Assembly: GCA_016717005.1 (NCBI GenBank)
Contig: JADJUF010000011.1
Coordinates: 1-64,000, forward strand
DNA from: Myxococcales bacterium
GTDB lineage: Bacteria; Myxococcota_A; Polyangia; Haliangiales; Haliangiaceae
Length of the DNA: 64,000 bases
Direction: 5' to 3'
Shown: piece after piece, positions 21,445-31,479 of the stretch
How the letters are laid out: the number at the start of each line of letters is the position of its first letter
Numbering within the stretch: position 1 is the first letter of the stretch
The notes under the pieces: generated by a model
Told to the model about the DNA's origin: nothing
Seen by the model: only the letters and a program-made list of their open reading frames with translations
The model's database searches: none
Translations under genes and position numbers: made by a program

Positions 21445-21646
21445 GCAGCTGGCTGGGCGACCCGCTGAGCGCAAGCACGCCGTCGGCGCGGCGGCGCGGT
21501 CGCGGCCGGTCGCCGTCGACGGCTGGATCTACGTCGGCACCGAGGACGGCCGCCTGGTCGCGATCGACACCAAGGACCGGTCGCTGACCGGCTGGCCGAT
21601 GTGGGGCGGCAACGCCGCGCGCACCGGGATCGCGACGGCGGAGTAG
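21437..21646 (+). pseudogene. remnant of a second PQQ-propeller lipoprotein gene
   Basis: 21470-21646 matches the last 177 nt of the beta-propeller gene (17853-18029) with about five differences, including its stop codon. Just upstream, short pieces (gccggcgagcagct and cgacccgctga) match 16965-17004 of the same gene, so a large internal part is deleted. No start is left. It starts inside the left copy of the 44-bp repeat, joined at a ccggcga microhomology. The parent was probably a diverged paralogue that once flanked the kinase operon. Confidence 0.75.
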
Positions 21647-21695
21647 GCGGGATCGCAAGGAGCCGCGGCGCCCAGCGCCGCCTGACAGTAGCTAG

Positions 21696-24503
21696 TCACG
21701 ACTCCCAGTCGAGACGTTCGGATTGCTCGTCGTGATGCGCGGCGTCTGCGGTGTACCGGGCGGCTAGGTCGTCGAGCACGCGCGCCGTCCGGCGGTGAGC
21801 TTTGCGGATCGCGTTGGCCCACGCCTGGTAGCGGGCCGCTTCCTCACGCTCGAGCTCGCCGCCGTCACGCAGTCCTCGTGTGGTGACGCCACGACGATTG
21901 CCCTTGCCCGTGACGAACCCTTGGCGCATCGACTCGCTGGGGAACAGCTCAAGCATCTCGCGGACCTCCTCGGCTGGCCAGTTGCCATCCTGCCCCATCC
22001 CGGCGGCCGACAGGACCTGGCCGATCTTCAGGTCGGCGATGTCAGCGCGGCCGACGTCGCCGGCGAGGCGCCGAGCCTCGAAGATCCACGCCTCCAGCCT
22101 GGCTTGGTCGATCGAGCCATCGTGGCGTGATCCCGGGATCCGGGCCCAGGAGTCGAGCAACCGGTACGCCTGCTCGGCCATCCGGGCGCGCTCGGGCGGC
22201 ACCGACTCCGAGCGGTCGTCGGTCTCGGCACGGAACGCGACCTTCAAGAGATCAATGAAATGGCGCGGGTCCTCCGCGAGGACTCGTGGCAGCACAATAG
22301 GCGGCCGCTGCGAGTGCTCGAGCACCGACAGATAGCTCCACTCAAGGCCGAGCATCGTCGCGACAGGCACGTCATCACGGCCATCGAGCACCTTCATGAT
22401 CTCGGCCACGTAGTGGACGAACATCGAATCGACAGCGACGGACTGTTTGACGGCCGCTTCGAGGACCTCGACCAGCACGGACGACGGCACACCTTTCTTC
22501 GCCCCGTGCGACGCGATGCGGAGCGCATCGTGGGCGCGGCTCGCGGCGGTGAGTTTCTGGATGGCGTACGAGACGTCGAGCGCGTCGCCACCCATCACGA
22601 ACGCGCGAGTACCTCGCCAGTATGCATCCTCGACCATCGGTCCCATCGCCGTCGCAAGTTCCCAGGTCCACCGCTCGTGGGGGAGCGCCTGCAGGATCGT
22701 CTCGATGGCCGAGTCGTCCCACTCGTTGGTTCGCGCGGTGGCGATCAGCGCTTCGCACCACGCCCGCGGACGCCTGGACGCCGCCGAGATGATGAGGCCG
22801 TGTGCGACGCCGCGGACCAGCGCGTCCGAGTTCGGGACCGTCGCAGCCACGATCGCGTCTACCTCCTGGTCACCAAGATCCGCGTCGAACAGCGCCTTGC
22901 CCAGGTAGCCGGGCTGGGCTGTCTTCGGTGCCAAGGCCACCACGCCAGCGAGGCCACGCGTTCGGTAGAGCGTGCGGGCTGCGTCGATCCGCGCAGCGTC
23001 CGCGGCTTGTTCGCGGGCTTCCCATCCCGCGGGCGGATGAAGCAGGGGCGCATCGAGCGCGAATAGCCATGCGAGCTGATCGAGTTCGTCCGGCGGTGTC
23101 AGGCGCCGATAGATCGCTTCGAGATCACCGACCGTCCTTTCCGGCAATGCCCACTCGACCCCGGGAAACTCACGGTGGCGATGAATGGTCTTGCGGAGGT
23201 CGGTCCATAGCGCCAGTCGGTCGGTCGGAGCGACGAGCGTTGGCTCGACGGCATTCAGTGTGCGGACGGCGCGCTCGGCGTCGGGGAGCAGGTCCCCCAG
23301 GCGCTTGAGGAGTTCGTGCCATCGCGCGACGTTGGTCCCCGCGTCGTCGACCAGGCGACGGGAGATCTCGTTCGCGCTTCGCTGTACCAGCCGGTTCGTG
23401 ACACGCTCGACCCGATCCGGATCTGGGACCACGTCGCGCCACCGTGGTCGGGCGGTCGGTGTCGCGAGCCCGTGCCCTGTCGGCAAGATCCCACGCAAGA
23501 GCCTCCATGAGGCGTCGCTTTCGCGGCCGCGAAGCACATCGAGGACCCGCAGTCGCTGATCGAGAGGCGCGTAGGTCTGCGGGTGCCAGAGCAAGAAGAT
23601 CGAGCTCAGCGCCTCACCTGGCCGATTGCGGTGCCGACTCGAAGGCGCTGGATCGATACGATCGAGTCGCGCCAGCACCAGGCTAACGCGCTCGAGCCAC
23701 TCTGGCGACCAGGCGAGCGCCTCCAGCGCCCACAGCAGGTCTGACAGGTACTCGGTCCCCGAAAGACCACCCGGATCGGCGCCGAACAGGACGCCGATCG
23801 GCGGCTTGTCTCGATCCAGGCTGTCTTCGATCGCCGACAGAAACGCTGCCGGCGACGCTTCGGCCAACAGTCGAAGGTCCCGCGCCAGCGACCACCAGCG
23901 GGGCGGGTTGGCGCCATCGAGGAGCTTGTTGACGATAGCATCGACACGGCGACCGGCATCCCCGGCAGCGGCGGCGCGGCCGCGCACCGCGAGCAAGATG
24001 AGCGTGTGACCGATGCCTCTGCGGAGCCAGCCCGACTGCGCCGGGACAACTCCCAGCACCGGCGCCATCCACCGCTCGTGGGCAGGGAGCGCGAAGCGCG
24101 GATCCTCGACGCTGTACACCGCGAGCGCGGCGTGCGCGAAGCGATCGAGGTCGCGATCACTCAGGTGCCGCGCGAGGTTCAGCCACGCGTCGAGTGGTGA
24201 GGCCACGCGCCACACCGTACCGACCTTTTGCAGCGGCTGGTCGAAGTGGCCACGGTATCGCTCGAGCTCGGCTTCGACCTCGTCGTACGTGTTCGTCCCG
24301 GCGAGCAGCGCGACGATGCTGCGATCACCTTCGCTCTCAGCGTCCCAGCCGCCGACCAGGAGCGCTGCGAGGAGTGACCGCGTCGGCGCTTCCGCCCATC
24401 GGGGAAGTCGCCCCGGGTTGCTGGGCATGAGCCGCCGCAGCACCGATAGGTTGCCCGCACAGTCGCGTGCAAGTGCGTCAGCGCGCGGCTGCTCGAGGTT
24501 CAT
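21696..24503 (-). CDS. large helical-repeat protein of a putative defence system
   Basis: 935 residues, mostly alpha-helical with repeating Leu/Trp patterns (PRWWSLARDLRLLAEASP, LSDLLWALEALAWSPEWLE) like HEAT/TPR-type solenoids. The C-terminal GVTTRGLRDGGELEREEA is followed by a charged helix. No catalytic motif seen. The frame stays open upstream of the ATG as REELARTLGG, which would continue the preceding HTH/nuclease-like protein after a 1-nt slip; the natural product is therefore probably one chain of about 1348 residues. As deposited, the ATG overlaps the previous stop (ATGA). Large N-terminal-effector plus helical-repeat proteins are common in phage defence, but I know no named family for this one. 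Confidence 0.7.
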   Translation of the reverse strand: MNLEQPRADALARDCAGNLSVLRRLMPSNPGRLPRWAEAPTRSLLAALLVGGWDAESEGDRSIVALLAGTNTYDEVEAELERYRGHFDQPLQKVGTVWRVASPLDAWLNLARHLSDRDLDRFAHAALAVYSVEDPRFALPAHERWMAPVLGVVPAQSGWLRRGIGHTLILLAVRGRAAAAGDAGRRVDAIVNKLLDGANPPRWWSLARDLRLLAEASPAAFLSAIEDSLDRDKPPIGVLFGADPGGLSGTEYLSDLLWALEALAWSPEWLERVSLVLARLDRIDPAPSSRHRNRPGEALSSIFLLWHPQTYAPLDQRLRVLDVLRGRESDASWRLLRGILPTGHGLATPTARPRWRDVVPDPDRVERVTNRLVQRSANEISRRLVDDAGTNVARWHELLKRLGDLLPDAERAVRTLNAVEPTLVAPTDRLALWTDLRKTIHRHREFPGVEWALPERTVGDLEAIYRRLTPPDELDQLAWLFALDAPLLHPPAGWEAREQAADAARIDAARTLYRTRGLAGVVALAPKTAQPGYLGKALFDADLGDQEVDAIVAATVPNSDALVRGVAHGLIISAASRRPRAWCEALIATARTNEWDDSAIETILQALPHERWTWELATAMGPMVEDAYWRGTRAFVMGGDALDVSYAIQKLTAASRAHDALRIASHGAKKGVPSSVLVEVLEAAVKQSVAVDSMFVHYVAEIMKVLDGRDDVPVATMLGLEWSYLSVLEHSQRPPIVLPRVLAEDPRHFIDLLKVAFRAETDDRSESVPPERARMAEQAYRLLDSWARIPGSRHDGSIDQARLEAWIFEARRLAGDVGRADIADLKIGQVLSAAGMGQDGNWPAEEVREMLELFPSESMRQGFVTGKGNRRGVTTRGLRDGGELEREEAARYQAWANAIRKAHRRTARVLDDLAARYTADAAHHDEQSERLDWES

Positions 24504-25741
24504 CCCGCCGAGTGTGCGAGCGAGTTCCTCACGCGACGCGCGAGAATCCGCACGTCACCATCGGCGCGGGGGCGGTCATCGTAGGCTAGGAGCACGTGGT
24601 GACCCTTCGCGACCAATGTGCTCGCAAGCCCTGGCTCCGGGATCGTCAACGCGAACACCAGGGGTCCAGACACCGGCGCCAGGCGCCGCGCGGCTGCCGC
24701 GTCGTCGACCACCAAGCATCGGGCGATGTACATCTCCGCGAGGTCGGCGGGTAGTTCGCGGACTGCGGCGTAGAGGAAGGCGGTCACCTCTTCGGTGGTG
24801 GTCGCTTGCAGCGCCAAGACCGATGGCTCGCGGCGAAGCCACTTGAGCACCTCCATCGCGTCGTCGTCGCGATCGCACAGGACCAAGTCGGTCGACAGAG
24901 GTCGCTTGGTCGCCCGCGACCACTCCTGCCACGCGTCTTCGAGATCTCGAACCGCCGCGAGTTCGTCGTCGAGACGTTTCCCGAGCTGTCCAGCCAGCCA
25001 GCGAGCGACCGCGGGAGTCTGCTCGAGCCACTCGACGAGATCATCGGCGTCGTACGCCCGCACATCGCGCCACGTGCCTTCGGCGCGCCGCGCTCTGAGC
25101 CACTTGCTCTTGGCGCTCCAACGCCGTGGGGTGACGAAGACGTAGGTCGAGGTCGAGCGGTCGAGCGTGAGCGGATCAGCGGTCCGCTTCTCGAAGTCCT
25201 CGCTGGCCTTGGGGCCGACCTTCGCTTTGCAGCTCAGCTCCCAAGCGCCGGCGCCGGCGGGGACATACTCGCTGGCGTCGTTCGTGCGGGTGGTGCCATC
25301 CCACCCCGACTGCCGCGTGCTCTCGCCCGATGGGAAGTGTAGCTCGATCAGCGCTCCATGATGCGCGCGGATGAGCTTCGCGATCAGCGTCGGCAGCGTC
25401 GCCGCGGCAGGGTAGCTGCTAGCCCAGTCGTGCAGGTCCTGGGCGCTGAGCCAGCGGAGCGGTACTCCCTTGCGCGTTCGTCGGAGCGACGCCCGAGGAA
25501 CGTCGGGGCCTGCGATCGCGCCGCTCGGCAGGAACTGGATCTGTGCCGCCTCCAGGGCACGACGGAGCGCCATGGCGTTGTTCGGCACCGGGGTTCGTTG
25601 GCCGCGCTCGAAGTCCGCCACCGTGGACACAGCCACCCCAGCCTCCTTGGCCAACTCCTTTTGCGACCAGGCAAGCAAAGCCCGCGCGGCGCGCACACTC
25701 GCTGCCGGCAGATCCTTCCCTCTTGACTCATCAATCGTCAT
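24500..25741 (-). CDS. HTH-XRE + nuclease-like protein, N-terminal part of a large defence protein
   Basis: 413 residues. Residues 14-70 are an XRE helix-turn-helix (ARALLAWSQKELAKEAGV, STVADFERGQRTP). About 95-240 holds a region with FPSGESTRQSGWDG, then WELSCKAK, TYVFVTPRRW and RAYDADDLVEWLEQ; the Asp of GWDG and the Glu/Lys of ELSCKAK could form a PD-(D/E)XK-type site (inference). From 280 on, strands and helices resemble a STAND-type NTPase, but the P-loop position reads LQATTTEEVT without GxGKT. A 1-nt slip near 24530 would fuse it to the next gene. A palindrome covers its start codon, suggesting autoregulation by the XRE domain. Confidence 0.7.
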   Translation of the reverse strand: MTIDESRGKDLPAASVRAARALLAWSQKELAKEAGVAVSTVADFERGQRTPVPNNAMALRRALEAAQIQFLPSGAIAGPDVPRASLRRTRKGVPLRWLSAQDLHDWASSYPAAATLPTLIAKLIRAHHGALIELHFPSGESTRQSGWDGTTRTNDASEYVPAGAGAWELSCKAKVGPKASEDFEKRTADPLTLDRSTSTYVFVTPRRWSAKSKWLRARRAEGTWRDVRAYDADDLVEWLEQTPAVARWLAGQLGKRLDDELAAVRDLEDAWQEWSRATKRPLSTDLVLCDRDDDAMEVLKWLRREPSVLALQATTTEEVTAFLYAAVRELPADLAEMYIARCLVVDDAAAARRLAPVSGPLVFALTIPEPGLASTLVAKGHHVLLAYDDRPRADGDVRILARRVRNSLAHSAG

Positions 25742-25755
25742 ACTAATAATATGAC
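25737..25755. promoter_or_regulatory. inverted repeat GTCATA-N7-TATGAC over the start codon
   Basis: The palindrome overlaps the ATG and the TATTAT-like -10 box of the HTH/nuclease gene, an ideal place for repression by its own XRE domain. The rest of the divergent region (25756-25864) is the most AT-rich stretch of the window. It carries further imperfect inverted repeats, CGTCG-N9-CGACG (25769-25787) and GAGTCATC-tc-GATGATTC (25854-25871). Confidence 0.5.
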
Positions 25756-25927
25756 ATGTTGTTTCCTATTCGTCGATGCGGAAACGACGGGTCCATTTTG
25801 CAGAATTATATGCATTAAGGAACACTTTCCGGGACGCTTCGGTCATATCAAATGAGTCATCTCGATGATTCAGAATTCTTCGTTGCTTTCCGATTCGCGC
25901 TGGGATATTTATGTGCAAAAGCGAACA

Positions 25928-26535
25928 ATGCCCGCGCCGGGGTACCGCGTCAAGTTGCTTAACCTGCTGGAACAGCGGGGGATTGTTCGTGCACGTGACC
26001 TGACGGCTGCGGGGATCCCCCTAGTCTATCTACACCGGCTCACCGCCGCGGGGGAGGTCCTGCGACTGGGGCGAGGTCTTTATCAGCGCCCGGATCGAGC
26101 AGGCGAGCATGCGGCGCACGACCTAGCGGAGGCGGCGGTTCGGGTGCCGTCGGGCGTGATCAGCTTGATCAGCGCGCTGCGCTTCCACGACCTGACGACC
26201 GAGCTTCCTCGGGCCGTGTGGATGACCATCCCACAACGGACGCGAACCCCGCGCGCGGACGGCGTGCGGCTGGAGATCGTGCGCGCGTCGGGACGGGTGA
26301 TGACTTCCGGGATCGAGAACGTCGAGATCGAGGGGTTCGCGTCCCGATCTACGGCGTCGCGAAGACTATCGCCGACTGCTTCAAACACCGCCGCCGTGTC
26401 GGCGAGGCGCTGGCGGTCGAGGCACTGCGCGACGCGCTGCGCCGGCGCAAGACCACGCCAGCCGAGGTCGCTGCCTTCGCCGAGATCGATCGCGTGACGC
26501 GCGTCGTCGGCCCGTACATTGAGAGGTTTCGATGA
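25928..26535 (+). CDS. abiEi: AbiEi-type antitoxin, 1-nt frameshift
   Basis: Antitoxin and autorepressor of a type IV AbiE pair, about 202 residues when joined. The N-terminal winged helix (LLNLLEQRGIVRARDLTAAG, then LGRGLYQ) is followed by the antitoxin domain (ALRFHDLTTELP), then after a missing base near 26335 (in gagggg) by YGVAKTIADCFKHRRRVG. The stop overlaps the toxin ATG (ATGA). An alternative ATG at 25865 would add 21 residues. If the shift is real, the antitoxin loses its C-terminal 60 residues while the toxin stays intact; a sequencing error is more likely. Confidence 0.78.
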
Positions 26536-27467
26536 CCAAGAAACCCGTGACCAACCTTGCCGCCTCCATCCGTAGTCGGTTGCTCGCGTTGTCGCGGCGG
26601 CGCAACGAGCCGTTTCAGTCGGTGCTCACTCGCTACGTCAACGAGCGTCTGCTGTATCGACTGAGCCGCCACCCGGTGACCGCCCAGTACGCGCTCAAGG
26701 GCGCGATGCTGCTGGCGACCTGGCCGGACTACGTCTACCGACCGACCCTCGACATCGACCTGCTGGGGCACGGTGATTCGTCGGTGACAGCGGTGCGGGA
26801 TCTGTTCGCGTTCGTGATCGCGATCGACGCCGCAGAGGACGCGGTGAGCTTCGACCACTCGACCCTGCGGGTCGAACCGGTGCGAGAAGACGAGCGTTAC
26901 GCGGGGCTCACCGTGCGCGTCGACGCGAGGCTCGATACGGCCAAGGTCCCCGTCCAGATCGACATCGGCTTCGGCGATCACGTCCATCCGCGGTTGCACG
27001 AGGCGGACTACCGCTTGCTCTTGCCCGAACTCCCCGCGGTCCGCCTTCGAATGTATCCGAAGGAGACCGTCGTCGCCGAGAAGTTCCAGGTGATGCTGGA
27101 CCTGGCGACGGCGAACAGCCGGGTGAAGGACTACTACGACATCTGGGTAGCGACCCAGCACCTGGAGTTCGACCTGATCGAGACTACGATCGCAGTGCGA
27201 GGCACGCTCGCGCGACGGCGGACCCCGATCCCGGCCGGCGTTCCAGCGGCGTTGACCGACGCCTACGTTGCGATCGTCGCGCAGCGGGGCTGGTGGTCGA
27301 GCTTCCTTCGCGTGCGGCCGCCGAGGCACGCCCCGCCACCGTTTCCAGAGATCGTGGTGACGCTGCGGGCGTTCTTCGGGCAGTTGCTCGCGTCTCTCGA
27401 CGCCGATCCAATTCCCTCCGCGACGTGGATGCCTGGTGGTCCGCGATGGATCGCGGAGCGCGAGTGA
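26532..27467 (+). CDS. abiEii: AbiEii-type nucleotidyltransferase toxin
   Basis: 311-residue toxin of the AbiEii/AbiGii family, which transfers nucleotides to RNA targets (tRNA in studied homologues) and stops growth on phage infection. Motif I is LKGAMLLATW, followed by TLDIDLLGHG (the metal-binding DxD), then YPKETVVAEKFQ (conserved Lys) and SRVKDYYDIW. Length and motif order are normal, so the enzyme looks intact. It overlaps the antitoxin gene by 4 nt and ends 42 nt before the convergent aconitase-family gene. Confidence 0.9.
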   Translation: MTKKPVTNLAASIRSRLLALSRRRNEPFQSVLTRYVNERLLYRLSRHPVTAQYALKGAMLLATWPDYVYRPTLDIDLLGHGDSSVTAVRDLFAFVIAIDAAEDAVSFDHSTLRVEPVREDERYAGLTVRVDARLDTAKVPVQIDIGFGDHVHPRLHEADYRLLLPELPAVRLRMYPKETVVAEKFQVMLDLATANSRVKDYYDIWVATQHLEFDLIETTIAVRGTLARRRTPIPAGVPAALTDAYVAIVAQRGWWSSFLRVRPPRHAPPPFPEIVVTLRAFFGQLLASLDADPIPSATWMPGGPRWIAERE

Positions 27468-27509
27468 TTTTGGCCCGAGGCGTGGGGAAGTCGGCCGCTG
27501 CGACGCCCG

Positions 27510-29490
<1,981 letters not shown>

Positions 29491-29603
29491 CTCGTCGGTG
29501 TTTACCACGCGCGGCGGGTCCGCGATCAAGCGCGGGGCGTCGACGCGGCGCGGCGCGGCGCGCGGCGCTTGCGTCGACCCGGCCACCGTGCGAACGATCG
29601 GCC

Positions 29604-30422
29604 ATGACGACGACGACGCGGGGTTGGGTCGACGCAGCGATCGCCGTGACCGACTGCCGGCAGCGCGGGCCGATCTTCGACGTCGAGGGCGGCGCCTTCG
29701 ACCGCGAGCGCTCGTACGACAACGTGCTGCTGCGCTTCGACGCGCGGGGCCAGCGCACCTGCGGCGCCGGCGGCTTCGAGCTGGCCAACGTCTACGCCGT
29801 CCTGGTGGATCCCGACGGCGCGGTGATCGTCCGCCGGAGCCACGACAGCTACCGCCAGAACGTGATCGGCGCGATCGTCACCTGGGCGCACGAGCTGCCC
29901 GACGAGCACCTCGCCCGCGCGGCGGCGCTGATCTACGAGGTCGAGACCCGGGTCGACCTGCGGCGCACGCTGCTCGCCGGCACGCTGGGCCCCGTCGATC
30001 TCGATCGCGAGGACCGCCAGCAGTGGAGCTACACCGCCACCGAGGCGCCGACCGATCCGCTGCTGCACGTGAGCCTGTCCCTGGCGTTCCGTCGGGGCGA
30101 CATCGAGGTCAACGTGGTCGGCGAGACCGCGCTCACCCACGACGGCCACTCGACGAGCTTCGAGTTCGACGTGCTCGACGAGCACGGCCACGTGCTGGCC
30201 AGCCGCACGATGTCCCTGTCGATCCGCACCGCCGACGGCCTCGGCTTCGCCGACACCTCGATGCGGCTCGAGAAGCGCGTGCAGCGGGTGATGCGCGGGT
30301 TCGCGCTGCGCGGGCGCACCGAGGTGCGCGGCCTGACCCGGGTCGGGCCGTTCCGCATGGACGCGTGGCCCGGGCACCGCGCCGCGGCGCCCGGCCTCAG
30401 CGTGGTCAAGCCGCCGGGGTAG
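29604..30422 (+). CDS. hypothetical protein, 272 aa
   Basis: 272-residue soluble protein starting MTTTTRGWVDAAIAVTD. It is rich in beta strands (DNVLLRFDARGQ, SFEFDVLDEHGHVLA) and has no signal peptide or membrane segment. I do not recognise a family. It is divergent from the aconitase-family gene, with 113 nt between starts, and convergent with the phosphotransferase gene, whose stop is only 4 nt away. No -10 box of the leaderless type was seen. Confidence 0.65.
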   Translation: MTTTTRGWVDAAIAVTDCRQRGPIFDVEGGAFDRERSYDNVLLRFDARGQRTCGAGGFELANVYAVLVDPDGAVIVRRSHDSYRQNVIGAIVTWAHELPDEHLARAAALIYEVETRVDLRRTLLAGTLGPVDLDREDRQQWSYTATEAPTDPLLHVSLSLAFRRGDIEVNVVGETALTHDGHSTSFEFDVLDEHGHVLASRTMSLSIRTADGLGFADTSMRLEKRVQRVMRGFALRGRTEVRGLTRVGPFRMDAWPGHRAAAPGLSVVKPPG

Positions 30423-30426
30423 CGCG

Positions 30427-31479
30427 CTACAGCCGGCCGGCGTCGATCGTGCGCGCGGCCTGCTCGGCCAGCGCCTTCACGCCGTGGATGAAGATCGCGA
30501 ACCGCGGGTCGGTGGTGAGGCCCTTGGCGAAGCGATAGTAGATCTGCTGCGCGACGACCGCGGTCTTGAACAGGCCGTAGGCGTAGTAGAAGACGGCGTC
30601 GGCGACCGGCCGGCCGCTGGCGGCGACGTAGCGCTCGACCACCTCGGCCCGGGTCATCATGCCGGGCAGGTGGGTCAGCCCGAACCGCAGCATGTGCATC
30701 GGCGCGGCGTCGGTGGCCTCGACCCAGTAGCCCAGCGACGTGCCCAGGTCCATCAGCGGATCGCCGACGGTGGCCATCTCCCAGTCGAGCACGCCGACGA
30801 CGCGGGTCAGGTCGCGGTCGAAGATGATGTTGTCGAACTTCCAGTCGTTGTGGATCAGCGCCGGCGGGCCGTCGGCCGGCTGGTGCGCGGCCAGCCACGC
30901 CGCGACCTCGAGCACCACTGGTAGCTCGTCGGTCGCTGAGCCGCGGTAGCGCTCGGTCCAGCCCTCGACCTGGCGCCGGACGTAGCCGACCGGCTTGCCC
31001 AGCCCGCCCAGGCCCGCGGCCGCGAAGTCGACCGCGTGCAGCTCGGCGAGCGCGTCGAGCAACAGCTCGCACAGCCGCCGGGCGGTGGCCGGCTCGAGCG
31101 CCAGGTCGGGCGGCACGTCCTTGCGCAGGATCACGCCGTCCTTCTGCTCCATCAGGTAGAACGAGCAGCCCAGCACCGCCTCGTCGGTGCACAGCGCGAT
31201 CGGCCGCGGCGCCTTGGCGTAGACCGGCGCCAGCGCCGACAGCACCGTGTGCTCGCGGCCCATGTCGTGGGCGCTCTTGACCTTCGAGCCGAACGGCGGC
31301 CGCCGCAGCACGTACGCGGCGCCGGCCCGGCGCACCAGGTAGGTGAGGTTCGAGTGGCCGCCCGGGTACTGCAGCACCTCGATCGGCGCGTGGCCGCCGA
31401 GCACCCCGTCGAGCCACGGCCCGAGCGTGGTCGGATCGAGCTCCTCGCCGGGCCGCGGCGGCCGCGGCCCGCTGCTCAC
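30427..31479 (-). CDS. APH-type phosphotransferase paired with acyl-CoA dehydrogenase
   Basis: 350-residue kinase-fold protein of the aminoglycoside-phosphotransferase/choline-kinase group. GGHSNLTYLV and YVLRRPP (Lys-equivalent region) open the N-lobe; LIHNDWKFDNIIF is the catalytic Brenner loop and GVLDWEMATVGDPLMDLG the metal-binding DxD region. The GTG start overlaps the stop of the acyl-CoA dehydrogenase (GTGA). In animals the same two domains are fused in ACAD10/ACAD11, enzymes tied to 4-hydroxy-acid breakdown through a phosphorylated intermediate; a similar job is likely here (inference). Confidence 0.88.
   Translation of the reverse strand: MSSGPRPPRPGEELDPTTLGPWLDGVLGGHAPIEVLQYPGGHSNLTYLVRRAGAAYVLRRPPFGSKVKSAHDMGREHTVLSALAPVYAKAPRPIALCTDEAVLGCSFYLMEQKDGVILRKDVPPDLALEPATARRLCELLLDALAELHAVDFAAAGLGGLGKPVGYVRRQVEGWTERYRGSATDELPVVLEVAAWLAAHQPADGPPALIHNDWKFDNIIFDRDLTRVVGVLDWEMATVGDPLMDLGTSLGYWVEATDAAPMHMLRFGLTHLPGMMTRAEVVERYVAASGRPVADAVFYYAYGLFKTAVVAQQIYYRFAKGLTTDPRFAIFIHGVKALAEQAARTIDAGRL

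Noticed and set aside
23444..24846. Plus-strand frames opposite the giant defence protein
   Set aside because: Short, overlapping, low-complexity shadows of the minus-strand gene.
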